From positions 390,404 to 430,060 of the forward strand of contig CABFPE010000247.1 of NCBI GenBank assembly GCA_900660155.1: DNA of 39,657 bases, in the 5' to 3' direction. The notes under the pieces were generated by a model. It saw nothing but the letters and a program-made list of their open reading frames with translations, was not told where the DNA came from and searched no databases. Position 1 is the first letter of the stretch. Every line of letters begins with the position of its first letter. Below are positions 21,101-30,038 of the stretch, piece after piece. Both the position numbers and the translations under genes were made by a program. This stretch comes from Hofstenia miamia. Lineage: Eukaryota > Xenacoelomorpha > Acoela > Hofsteniidae.

Positions 21101-21537
21101 GAAGTACTGGGACTAGGAGGGGGTTTCAAGTCAACTTGGGACAGGGTTATGTTACTAATTTGAGCAAAAGGCACTCTNTACCGGAGTATTTTAAAAGGGA
21201 TCTTGTGAGAAGAGTGCATGAGAAAGGCCNGGATCAAATGCTAGTTGAATCATGGGAGGAAGTACTGGGACTAGGAGGGGGTTTCAAGTCAACTTGGGAC
21301 AGGGTTATGTTACTAATTTGAGCAAAAGGCACTCTAGTCTCCTCTGAGTCCTGCACAGAGAGTTGTCTCCTTGCATAGTCATCTGAGGTCTGCTCCTGCT
21401 CAGAGAGTTGTCTCTGATCATAGTTTTGGCTGCTACTGCTGGAGTCCTTTGCTGGGCACTTTTGCTTTCATTAGGTGCTTTCATCTAGTCATCTCAGTGT
21501 TGTTGCTTGGCTCATTTTGTATTGTGGATTCATCCAT
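18129..21537 (-). pseudogene. Accessory coding region of A-minus (function unknown, broken)
   Basis: A possible start is the ATG at 21537 (MDESTIQNEPSNNTEMTR). This frame is continuous with the integrase tail, so the region could equally be a C-terminal extension of pol. Parts in order: a Ser/Gln-rich lead with a repeated RQLS[EV]Q motif; RVPFAQISNITLSQVDL and a P/S-rich stretch; KAEERKAKTSNVGDEILHPY (about 21000-21060); TMFDEDFNLSHLCQLL-type block; 20309-20860 (HPKIMEKIEITYQLTKVENI, then HLAYISDLHISFAFSQS); 19846-20312 (LSHDMQDCQNFSKKFF and CLLPALPGKLKKAMECFEKF); 19598-19837 (FNLECLNYPECGYSQL); 18732-19125; and the C-terminal block 18129-18629 (NPEEMMLLQVNEYCSLFVDH, SDTNALMTLLITLKGLRLY). A segment present in A-plus after 'LTCSID' is deleted here. 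The stop is TAA at 18129-18131. No membrane or secretion signals. Function unknown. Confidence 0.75.
21073..21335. repeat. 105-bp direct repeat around a 51-nt insert bounded by single Ns
   Basis: The block GGATCAAATGCTAGTTGAAT to GCAAAAGGCACTCT occurs at 21073-21177 and again at 21231-21335. Between the copies is a 51-nt stretch flanked by one N on each side (21178 and 21230). The insert, read on the plus strand, encodes PEYFKRDLVRRVHEKG, which resembles the integrase zinc-finger segment PEYFKRDLVQKIHEQG that lies on the minus strand near 22810-22855. This pattern looks like a gap closed with a fragment from another element copy. It disrupts the accessory lead region. Confidence 0.8.
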
Positions 21538-21639
21538 CTTTGAACATGGCATCTGATTTGTGGATTTTTTTCTGATCATTTCATGGTTGCTAAACAAAGA
21601 TATAAGATTAAGGTCCCAATCCTCAGTATTTAAATGATC

Positions 21640-22966
21640 TAAATATCTCTGGTTTTTAGCTTTTCATTTCAGCAAAATACAAGTAGCTATAGTGTTGCTG
21701 CTATTACTGAGGTTACTATCATACTTGACCTGTGTAAGGGCGTCTTCCTGACATTTGGTGAGGTTGTCATAATACTCAATTTTGTTCACACTGTATATCT
21801 TTAATAGTTCTTTTAAGTCACTGAAAATGGGTGACTCTACCATTATCTAGTAAGTACTGGTGGTGATCTAATACTTTTGATATAATGAAAGGTCCTTGCC
21901 AATTAGTGGCAAGTTTTTGCACCTGATTGGAATCAGTAATCTGATGAGGGAAATAGGCAAAAACAGAATATCCTTGCTTGTGTGGTTCCCTGTACAATTT
22001 CTTATCAAAGTTCCTTTTCTGGCAAATAACTGATTGGTTGGTATTCCAGCATATAGTAAGATGTACTTCCTGAAATTCCTGTAACATCTGATTTACAAAA
22101 TTCTCCAAGGTGGGTTTGTTGTAATCTGGGAACATTATAGATAGCAGTGTGCTTGCTTCCCAGGCAAACATAGCCTTAAAAGGGCTAACTTTAGTTGTAG
22201 AGTGAACATCAGTATTATAAAAGAACTCTACTGCCTCTATTCCTTGTCTCCAATTTTGACCAGCAGTTCAGGCTAAAGCTACTCTTATTAGTTTGATGAT
22301 GGTACAATTTAATCACTCAATGACACAGTTCAATTGAGGATGATACATGGTTGTGAAGTCATGCACAATTTCCAGTTCTTTTGTGAGGCTGGCCATCAGG
22401 TTATTTTCAAATTGAGTACCATGGTCAGAGACTAGCCTTTCTATGGGTCAGAGCTTGAAGATCCACTCCTTCATGACTTTTTCTCAGATGACTTTGGCTG
22501 TAGTATTATTGAGTGGGATGAGCCTCACATATTTCATGAAGTGGTCAATCAGGACCACAAGATGCTGAAAACCCTCTTCATCCCTAGATAATTTCTCTAG
22601 GTCTATATGGACTACTTTGTTTGTTCATTTGGAGACCTGACTGTGGAGCTTAGCTCTCTATTCCAGAAAATGTCTGGCTCCCTGAAGCAGGCATGCTTTG
22701 CACTTATCTATGACATCCTGAACTGTAGCTTATATTCCTATAGTAACATAGTGAGCATTAAAAGTTTGTTTGGTCTGGATGATTCCTAGGTGTCCTTGCT
22801 CGTGGATCTTCTGGACAAGATCCCTCTTAAAATATTCTGGAATTGCCAGCCAGTTATTTTGACTGTGAGTGTAAAGAAGCCCAGCTTCAATAACTTTCCA
22901 GTAGTAGCTCTGGAAGTATCTTTTAGCAATATCACTTATAGCATGATTTGGGTTGTTTACTTTCAC
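21640..22966 (-). pseudogene. gypsy integrase (A-minus, nearly full, broken)
   Basis: Integrase joins the DNA copy to the host genome. The zinc-binding domain is readable at 22730-22966: PEYFKRDLVQKIHEQGHLGI gives the histidine pair, and VIDKCKACF the cysteine pair. The DDE core shows LVSDHGTQFENNLM, with its aspartate codon at 22424-22426, and HPQLNCVIE, with its glutamate codon at 22316-22318. These are separated by exactly 35 residues, the canonical D-35-E. The C-terminal part at 21818-22171 contains REPHKQGYSVFAYFP and the GPY/F-type motif WQGPFIISKVLDHHQYLL. After a small shift the frame goes on (HFSDLKELLKIYSVNK) towards the accessory region. Several stops, mostly TGA, break it. No chromodomain was recognised. 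Confidence 0.85.
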
Positions 22967-23018
22967 AATAATTTCTGACAGGATCTTATCATGTAGTTAA
23001 TGGATGGCAACTTCCTTT

Positions 23019-23570
23019 TCAGATATCTCTTCCTTCACCAGAATGGGGAGGATTGCTTTCAATTGGCATTGATCTTGGGAAGTTCATAATCACATGCTGG
23101 GATGAAACCAAAAGGAGTCTTTTCACCAGCAGCTTCCTGAGATCTTGCTCATAACTAGGAAGAGCAGTAAAATAGTCTGCATTAAGGTGGAGTCTCCCTG
23201 GACGTTGGGTGATTGTAAAGGTGAAGTCATTTAAATACTCTAGATACCAGGTGACAATGTTTAAATTGTCCCCTGGAAAATTTTTGAGCCATGCTAGCAC
23301 AGAGTTATTTGTGTGAACAGTAAACTGGTGACCTAAAATGAAAAAGAAGAACTTCTTCAGGCTCTCAACAAGAGCTAGCATCTTGGATTTAGTAGCCCCA
23401 TAATTTAACTCAGCACTTCAGAGCTTCTGGCTGAAGTATTGCACTGGGCTTTCTCAACCATCAATAATCTGGCTTAAGACACCACTGATGGCAACAGAGC
23501 TCACATTGCAATCAACTATAAACTCTTTGGAGTAATCAGGCATATTTAAACTCAGGATTTGCCTCAGTTC
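23019..23570 (-). pseudogene. gypsy RNase H domain (A-minus)
   Basis: RNase H removes the RNA strand after reverse transcription. ILGHQFTVHTNNSVLAWLKN matches the family's G-H-x-F-x-V-x-T-D-H-x-x-L strand, with the usual D-H replaced by N-N. TITQRPGRLHLNADYFTALP is the conserved H-R-P-G-x-x-N-x-A-D-x-x-S-R end, here with Y-F-T in place of x-x-S. The upstream part, with the Q-Y-x-S-x-x-L segment, can be followed through stops to about 23570. It joins the integrase zinc finger downstream, in the usual order. Confidence 0.8.
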
Positions 23571-24530
23571 TTATTTCATGGAATCCAGCTCCTCTTGCTC
23601 AGCCCAGGTCCAATGAAACTCAGTGTTCTTTCAGAGCAAATTAGAGAAATGTTTGGCTTGATTAGCTAGCTCAGGAATGAAAGAGCTGTAATAATTTAGA
23701 AAGGCCATTAAGTGTTGGACATCCTTGTGAGAGTGTTGATTCTCAATTTGATCAAGATGGTTTTCACGTCATTTTTTATGGAAATTTTCCCAGGCTTGAT
23801 CACCCTGCCTAAGAAGGTAACACATGGCGAAATAAGTGAGCACTTATTTCCATTGACTCAGAGACCAGAGTTGTACAAGATCTTAAGAGTGTGACCCAAC
23901 TTATCCAAATGATCAGAGAATGTGTGTCCAGCAATGAGGATATCATCCATATTTGCTGTGATCCCTGGTTCAAGAATTTTGGCCCCATTCCACAACACAT
24001 GTGTAATGTAGCACTGAAAGTCACTGGAGCATTACAGAGCCCAAGGCCATATATTTCCACTTGAAAAGGCCATACGGCCTGATAAAGGCAGTTTTCAGGA
24101 TGTCAGCAGGCTTCATAGGTATTTGCTAATAAGGTTTACAGAGATCTAAGCACAAGAACAAACTGTATTTGCTGGCATCATATAAGAGATCCTCAATGTG
24201 AGGTAAAGGATGCACATCTTTGATGGTGATATCATTTAATATTTTGAAATTGACACAAAGGCAGTACTTCTCGCCTTGGCAAATGAATACTGTGGGTGCC
24301 ACATAAGGGCTGTTGCTGTTTCAAGTAATACCACTCTCTATTAGATCACTGGGGATCTGTTCATATTCTGCCCATAGGTTTTCTGGTACTTGCTGAACTG
24401 GCAACTGAATGAGGTGATCACTTTTGATTTCAATCATGTGTTGTTCCCTAACAGCCTTCCTTGCCAACACTGATTGAGCCATAGTTGAACACGTCATGGT
24501 GCTGGTGCAAAAGAGCAGTGAGTGCATCAT
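23571..24530 (-). pseudogene. gypsy reverse transcriptase (A-minus, broken)
   Basis: Readable pieces from right to left: IQLPVQQVPENLWAEYEQIP with DLIESGIT (24321-24530) at the fingers, a region with AFICQGEKYCLCVNF-like coding near 24250-24290, TAFIRPYGLFKWKYMALGL-like coding near 24050-24090 (in part seen as MEIYGLGLCNAPVTFSATLH), and the catalytic box ITANMDDILIAG near 23935-23965, which keeps both aspartates. The thumb follows to about 23700. The frame changes at least four times and many codons are stops. Compared with A-plus, the catalytic box is better preserved here. Confidence 0.8.
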
Positions 24531-24870
24531 GTTCCTGGGGAATCAGATGTCCATGAATCTTCTCATTGACTACTGGGATCCATAATGGATCACTGGGTTC
24601 ACTCAGATCATGAATAGCAGTGAGAACAGGTAAACAAGCAGCAGCTTTCATTTTGAGTCAGACTGGAGTTGCAATGATGGAAATCTTAGTAGGATCCATT
24701 TGCATCAAACAAGCAGAACTGTTAAGCACAGTAGCATAAGTCTGGCCTTTGGAGACATGACAGAGGTCCAGAGAAAAATGTATACCATGAAGGTGTTTCC
24801 CTCTTTGTCCAGAAATCATGACATCACCCTCATAAGGAGAGTTAGTAGTGATGGCAACTTGTCACCAGTG
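24531..24870 (-). pseudogene. Protease-RT linker of A-minus pol
   Basis: ACLPVLTAIHDLSEPSDPLW (about 24580-24645) and HLIPQEHDALTALLHQHHDV followed by FNYGSISVGKEG lead into RT. The same order is seen in A-plus (5630-5880). There is no catalytic role that I can name; it is the spacer of the polyprotein. Confidence 0.7.
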
Positions 24871-25412
24871 TCAAGGTTCCACAACAATGTTTTTGGCTAA
24901 CATTAGTAAAATTTCTTGGTTACAGATGGCTGTAAGGTCTTCCTGAGGCTCACTTTTGTGGATCAAGATTGTGTTATTTCCATAGTCTATTATGCAGGCA
25001 TTCTTCTCAAGGAAATTGTTGCCAAGGATGACATCATATGGCAAGGGCTGATTACAAGTATCTACAACAATGAAATCCACTAGGAAACATTCTTGGCAAA
25101 TTCCTAGTTAGAGGTCATTTATTTGACCTTTCAGCAAAATGGTATTTCCTGAGGCATCCAACAAGCACACTGTAGATGGTGATAAATCCTCTCTCTTCAG
25201 GCAAACATGTCTCAACAGGTGTTGCTTATTATAGAAGCAGAAGCTCCCATATCAATTGTGACATTAATTAAAAGTTCATTCACATCCACAGGGATGATGT
25301 TGGTATGCAATAACAAGGTAATTATGAAGTGATCATGTGCATGGTTTTCAGGAGGCAGCCCTCTATCTAATTTAAATGACTGACAGACTTGACCAGGGTG
25401 TTGGGAGTACAC
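24871..25412 (-). pseudogene. gypsy aspartic protease (A-minus), active site altered
   Basis: The protease cuts the Gag-Pol polyprotein. NELLINVTIDMGASASIISN carries the active-site strand; the expected D-T-G is D-M-G, aspartate at 25251-25253 and methionine at 25248-25250. ATG here is one CpG-type change from ACG (Thr). The flap and C-terminal part is DFIVVDTCNQPLPYDVILGN, then NFLEKNACIIDYGNN (24871-25080). A stop separates the two halves near 25085-25110. The layout of about 110 residues between the active site and I-L-G-x-x-F-L-E matches the family. Confidence 0.8.
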
Positions 25413-27000
25413 ACTTCAGCTGATGGCTCTTCAATAATGAAACCAACTCCATTAGCCACTAGACAAATAACTGCACCACTCTGAGTCTGAATGTGGGCAG
25501 ATTGTTGTTCATTATCAGATTTTTTCTGCACTATAGCAGAACTTGAAAAGGTCAGTGTCTTTGAGGCAGTTTGACCTGTCTTTAAATCACTGGCATCTCT
25601 CTTGATGTGAGTTGTATTTTGCAACATGTAGACAATGCTAATCACCTTTTTAATAATAGAATTCAAGTCATCCTCTGGATCACATTTGAGTTCAAGGCTG
25701 CTCCTAATGGTGGAGGGGAATCCCTGACAAATATACAAAGAGATCATGTAGCAAGTATTCTGGTGTCAACTTGCTAAGGCAAAAGTGTCTATCAACCTGT
25801 GTAATATAGGTCCTGACATCATCTCCCTTTTTGAAGGAGAGATCACATAAGAGTGTCTTGTACTGCTGTTTTATGTGAGGTGTTTTGTAATGGTCCTCAA
25901 AGTGACCAACAAGTAATTGATAATTCATTTTGACCTCTCTGTCCAACATCATGTACTGATTGTACACAAGGCCTTGAAGGTACATGGGGAATTGTGTGGC
26001 AGCAGCATCTTGTGTAGTTTTATACTGTTTCATAGTGAGCTCAAAAAGGAAGAGCCACTCTTTGAATGACTGTGAAATTTCGTCTATCTTTCCAGTAAAT
26101 TTGGGCAACACAGAGTGCTGATTCACTTCCCAATGCTTTGGTAGGGAGAATTGACTGGGTAAAATGTGGCCAACAAGTTGTTGTGGACCTGATAGGGTTA
26201 CTCAGAGGAGGAGGAGGCGAAGTGACCATAGCAGTTGGGGTGATGTGACACTAACAGGTGCTGTGGGCACTACTGTTGCACTCAGGGTACAATAGCCTGG
26301 CATAGCTATGGTGGTTAGTGTTGAGACTTGCAAGAGAGCAGACTGAGTAAATGTAGGGCCTCCAACTGTAAAAGAGGTAATGGGTAACAAATGGCAGCAT
26401 CACTTGGGACAATGTAGGTGCTAGCAGAGGATGAGAAAAGTGAGCAGAAAATGTCTGTGATATAATACATGAAAACCTTTCAGAGAGAGTGTCAAGAGCA
26501 TTTTCCAAGAAGGCAAGAGTTACATACTCAGGCTCTCCTGATGAGATCAGTGGAGAACGTGGGGTAGGTTTTTGAACTTGCATCTCTAATGCAGAAATCA
26601 AGTCAAGAAAGTGTCTCTCTCATTGCTTATCTTCAGTAGCTTATTGTCATAGCTCTGCCTGCAAGGCATCAAGGCAGGCTTCACAGGAGTGACACTGAGA
26701 AATCTGTTGGAAAGGGGCTTCTCTAAGCTGTTCAACTTTGTTGTCAGTAACTTGGAGGAGGTGACGATGGCTGGTATGAAATAAATGGGTTCAACAGGGT
26801 AGCAGGAGTGGGAATCTCTTGCAGAAAAACATTAAGGGTCTAGACATAGCAGAAATAGGTTTAGCAGGGGTAGTTGTAGGTAAAGCAATTACAGAATCAA
26901 ATCCAGTGGTGTGAGGGGCAGCATCCAGGCTGCCAACACTCACACAGGGGATACCCTGAGTGGGAGTCCCATTATGAGAAATAGAAAAATCCATATCCAT
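25367..27000 (-). pseudogene. gag of A-minus (broken; degenerate zinc knuckle)
   Basis: A likely start is the ATG at 27000 (MDMDFSISHNGTPTQGIP), about 400 nt after the PBS. A helical, Cys-containing stretch follows near 26640-26740 (VTDNKVEQLREAPFQQISQC), then FLENALDTLSERFSCIISQT (about 26480-26520) and a Pro/Thr/Ser-rich linker (26202-26390). The capsid-like block is 25704-26126: ISQSFKEWLFLFELTMKQ, GHFEDHYKTPHIKQQYKTLL, KKGDDVRTYITQVDRHF, then SLYICQGFPSTIRSSLELKC. Near 25409-25465 is CLVANGVGFIIEEPSAEVC, where a zinc knuckle is expected; two of the metal-binding positions appear lost (A for C, F for H). Frame changes occur near 26126-26250 and 25740. The capsid block is clearly related to the A-plus gag. 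Confidence 0.75.
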
Positions 27001-27385
27001 AAGTAACAAGAATAAAAAAGCAAGTAAAAGTAAAGTAAGAGAAAAGGTTCCAAAGACAATTCCAATAATGTAGGAGAAACCTCCAGCTGTGTAGGAGAAA
27101 TAAAAGCAACTGACAGACAGTAGTGAGGTATAGGTACAACAATCATTCCAAATTCTAGAATAATGAGACAATGCCAATATGGCACTAAGAATGGATAAGA
27201 ATAGAATTGAGGCTTGGTAATAGCATTGGATCACAGAATTGAAAATGTAGAATTACATATGAGGTAAAGTTGTACATTAATGGGTGGTGAAGTAGACTGT
27301 GGTCAGGGGAAATCTATCCCAGCTGACTCACACCCAGTGGAAAAACAAAACCAAATACAATAAGAAAACACTAGAACAGTTCTGT
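27001..27385 (-). other. 5' leader of A-minus with a hydrophobic reading frame
   Basis: About 385 nt between PBS and the proposed gag start. An upstream ATG at 27234 in the same frame as gag would add 78 residues with three hydrophobic stretches (ILFLSILSAILAL, FSYIIGIVFGTFSL, LLLLAFLFLLL). T-rich leader sequence gives such frames by chance, so I treat it as untranslated leader, but an extended gag start cannot be excluded. Confidence 0.4.
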
Positions 27386-27403
27386 ATCACGTCAGGGTCA
27401 CCA
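27386..27403 (-). promoter_or_regulatory. tRNA primer binding site of A-minus
   Basis: Directly after the 5' LTR the minus strand reads TGGTGACCCTGACGTGAT. TGG at the LTR edge pairs with the CCA end of a tRNA, as required for minus-strand priming. I do not assign the tRNA. Confidence 0.8.
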
Positions 27404-28280
27404 TGTAGAATCATGGGGCATATCTACCAGCTCAAGCGGTACAATGGTTGCAAAGGATTACAATCACCAAGAGCAACCCATACTCTAATGAAACAAATGA
27501 AGATTGGTAGTTTGCCAATTTCACTGTAGAAAAAAGAACTGAAACCATTTCCAAGAAGGCATTCCAGCTAGCAACCAATTTACATGGCATCACGCCAAAG
27601 CCAAATCATTAGAAACCATCCTTACCAAGTTTAATTTCTAGCTCAATAACAACTTTAGCTCAGTGTTCTTGTTATCTCAGCTCACATAATAAGACATAAT
27701 AATGTGTAGTTACCACATATTCATGTTCACCAACAGCATATTATATTTGCATAGTGTGTTGTTAAGTGCATGTATGATTGATTGAATATAAAGCTCTTTT
27801 ATTCCCTACACCTATGCATAGCCTTAGAGCAACCACAATATGTGCTCATATCTGTCAAGGAGTGAGTTATCACCCCAGGCACAGTGGAGTTCCTCCCACA
27901 TTATCGCCAGATCTTACAAGCAGATACTTATCATATTAATAACAATGCTAAAAAAGGGTTAGTAATACAAAGTAAGTAATGAAGCAAATTTTATCCAGAG
28001 AGATTAAAATTTATTTGACATTTTCAACAATGATTTCCCTATTTTTATACAAAGAAAAAGGTAAATATTTACCATTTACAAAATCTACTTAATTCCCTTG
28101 CAAATTAAATGAGCAATTTACATGTACACTTTAATTGAGGGGACAATTAAAACAAATTTCAAACCTAAGTTCAAAATACTAAAAATCAATAAAAATCACT
28201 AAATTAATAATTGGAATAGCACCAAATTGATCAAAGAGAGTGCCAATAAGATAAAATAAAGGGCCCTGAGTGACTCTACA
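27404..28280 (-). mobile_element. 5' LTR of A-minus (LTR A, 877 bp)
   Basis: It starts at 28280 with TGTAGAGTCACTCAGGGCCC and ends at 27404 with ATTCTACA. A TATA-like TATAAAAAT lies at 28041-28049 and AATAAA at 28010-28015 on the minus strand, the expected promoter and poly(A) order. The CRE seen in other LTR A copies is not present here. The body repeats the 3' LTR. Confidence 0.9.
28041..28049 (-). promoter_or_regulatory. TATA-like box in the 5' LTR
   Basis: TATAAAAAT on the minus strand about 230 bp into the LTR, followed 26 bp later by AATAAA (28010-28015). A TATA-like box is also present at the corresponding place in the LTR at 13080. Confidence 0.5.
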
Positions 28281-28839
28281 ATATATTACCTAGGTTTCAG
28301 TTATTCAACCATATTTTGAATTCATTTATTTTAATACATGTACTGAATGATCACTAGTCAGGTAAATGAGAGAAAAACCCCTATACCTAACTTAAGTGCA
28401 CTTTCACAGTTTGGCACAAAGACCCTAGAATCAATCTAAATGATGGATCCAAACCACTACTAAACTCCACTCATTTAGCTTGACATTGCAATAAATATTC
28501 AAACTGTATTCACAGAACAAAGTAAGAATTCCAAATAAAATTCTTTATCAATTGCTTACAAGGTTTCAAATCTTGTAACAGCAAATTCAGAAAAGTACCT
28601 GTTGATTTCAAATTTGAACTATCATCTGCAAATATGGTGGCTAAAAATAATGGAATTGATTTTGCCCCTTGTTTTGTCAAAAGTATTGTTGCCAACAGAT
28701 ACTAATCTCTTAAAGTTGACACTTATTGTTTCTTGGTTGCATGATACAAATAAATCTAACTGAATAATTTATAATATAGCTAATCATAATTTGATTCCAA
28801 ATCAACATTAGCAGCTTGATTATTTTGGGTGATGCTACA
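28281..28839 (-). mobile_element. LTR B fragment (5' part), cut by A-minus
   Basis: It starts at 28839 with TGTAGCATCACCCAAAATAA and runs to the A-minus boundary at 28280, sharing GCAACCAAGAAAC, TTATTTTTAGCCACCAT, AGTGCACTTAAGTTAGG and CTGAAACCTAGG with 14444-15783. The 3' part is missing, and the sequence left of A-minus (before 17212) does not continue it, so the A-minus insertion was accompanied or followed by a rearrangement. Confidence 0.7.
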
Positions 28840-29514
28840 CAATACCTATACAAATGACCATCAACAGAGAAGAATGTGAAAGAATTGCCAATTGTTATTA
28901 TGAACAGCTAAATGAATCAATGTCCAAGTCAATAATGAAATACCTCTAAACCAAAGCATTCATGGAAAAAGTGCTCAATGATTTGGTGAAGCCTAAGGAC
29001 CAAGTCACTGCAGACATTGAATGCATCACCACAAAACTGTCAATCAGAGAGAAGGATGAGCAAAATTTAAGGAAAGTTAGATTAACTATGAAGTTCTGGA
29101 ACAAAACAGGATCAAGGAAAGGTAACTACCCAGCAATGATTAGCATAGTCAAATAGGTGTGACATGTGGGACAGATAATGCAATAGAACAGGTAACAGGC
29201 AACTATGTAGAACTCCTCTAGCAATGAAGATACTAAAGATTATGCTGAAATGGAAAGTTAGAGATAAAACATAAGTAAGACCCCCGATGCAGGAAGAGGA
29301 ATCATATGCAGAAGATCTGGAAAAAGCAGAACAAGAAGTAAAAGATAAACAATATACAAAGTCAAAAGAGTTGGCAACTTAAGAGGATAACCCTTAAAGA
29401 ATATTCATAGAAGGACAAATAATGCCATCCATTTATTCAAAGACAGCAAACCAGTACATGAACAGATAGAACATACCAAACAAGTTGTAGATGAAACAAA
29501 GACAAAGACAATTA
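28840..29514 (+). pseudogene. Third accessory-region fragment, middle part
   Basis: A divergent relative of the accessory regions on the plus strand. MEKVLNDLVKPKDQVTADIE (28962 on), then CITTKLSIREKDEQNLRKVR and a FWNKTG...NYPAMISIV end, aligns by eye with FSKEELVLLQ, QLALDVECTTA and FWDTIKDAKINYPIAI of A-plus (11970-12180). The spacing matches. A Lys/Glu-rich part follows (29280-29510). The frame is interrupted at 29515 by a solo LTR B and continues at 30039. Stops are present. No pol was seen beside it, so its element is otherwise lost. Confidence 0.6.
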
Positions 29515-30034
29515 TGTAGCATAATCCAAAGAAATTACTGCTAATGAAGAAAGAAGAACAAATGATTAGTCAAAACTAAGATTGAATGATTATTTAGAAA
29601 AACAATTTAAGTTTAATTATCAGAAATTATCTTTGTAAAAATGCAACCAAGTAATAATATAGCAAATTAGTACTTGTCAATTTGACAAAATGAAGTCAGT
29701 TACAATTTACATTGAGAACTACACTGAGTTAGGATAGGGAACACATAAGAACTTTTTTGAGCTGAGGTTTGAAGCCACCTAGATTGGCTGTGGAAACATA
29801 AATGAAAAGATACAGAGATCCGAGTTGGACAGAGGCCACAGAAACATCATCTACAGAGCAGAGCTATGATGGCGGAGTACCTAAATAGTATTCAGTTATT
29901 TTGGTTATAAGAAGGATAGCAGAAATATATACATGAGATAGTTAACATGAGTACATCCCTACCCATGGCTGAAGTGAGACAATAGTTTAAAAGAACCATT
30001 TAACCCACCTTGATGCTTGGTAGCAGATGCTACA
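29515..30034 (+). mobile_element. Solo LTR B (520 bp, internally deleted) with 4-bp TSD ATTA
   Basis: Ends TGTAGCATAATCCAAAG and GCAGATGCTACA, flanked by ATTA at 29511-29514 and 30035-30038. The first 180 bp and last 300 bp match the LTR B at 14444-15783; about 600 bp between, including the part with AAAGTGCACTTAAG, is deleted. Precise ends, target duplication and the interrupted reading frame together define it. Confidence 0.8.
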
Positions 30035-30038
30035 ATTA

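Larger units (their letters stand above)
17212..28280 (-). mobile_element. Almost complete Ty3/gypsy element 'A-minus' (about 11.07 kb) with accessory region
   Basis: Reading leftwards from 28280: 5' LTR (877 bp), PBS, gag, protease, RT, RNase H, integrase with GPF motif, accessory region, polypurine tract, and 3' LTR (900 bp). The LTRs share ends and order but differ at roughly one site in ten by eye, so the insertion is old. Flanks do not show a target duplication (28281-28284 ATAT, 17208-17211 CTAA). The gene order protease-RT-RNase H-integrase is that of Ty3/gypsy, not Copia. Every gene is broken. It sits in, or next to, an LTR B at its right side. Confidence 0.9.

Noticed and set aside
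18129..21537. Accessory region as a retroviral-type env gene
   Set aside because: It is in the env position, but I see no signal peptide, furin-type site, fusion peptide or C-terminal membrane anchor; the C-terminus is soluble-looking up to the polypurine tract.
22607..22789. A plus-strand frame similar to the minus-strand frame at 6990-7172
   Set aside because: Both are antisense mirrors of the integrase zinc-binding coding in A-minus and A-plus; the resemblance comes from the real sense gene.
28281..30034. LTR B as the terminal inverted repeats of one DNA transposon (28839 and 29515 point away from each other)
   Set aside because: Two other copies are solo with TGT/ACA ends and 4-bp duplications, and one precedes gypsy pol, which fits an LTR.
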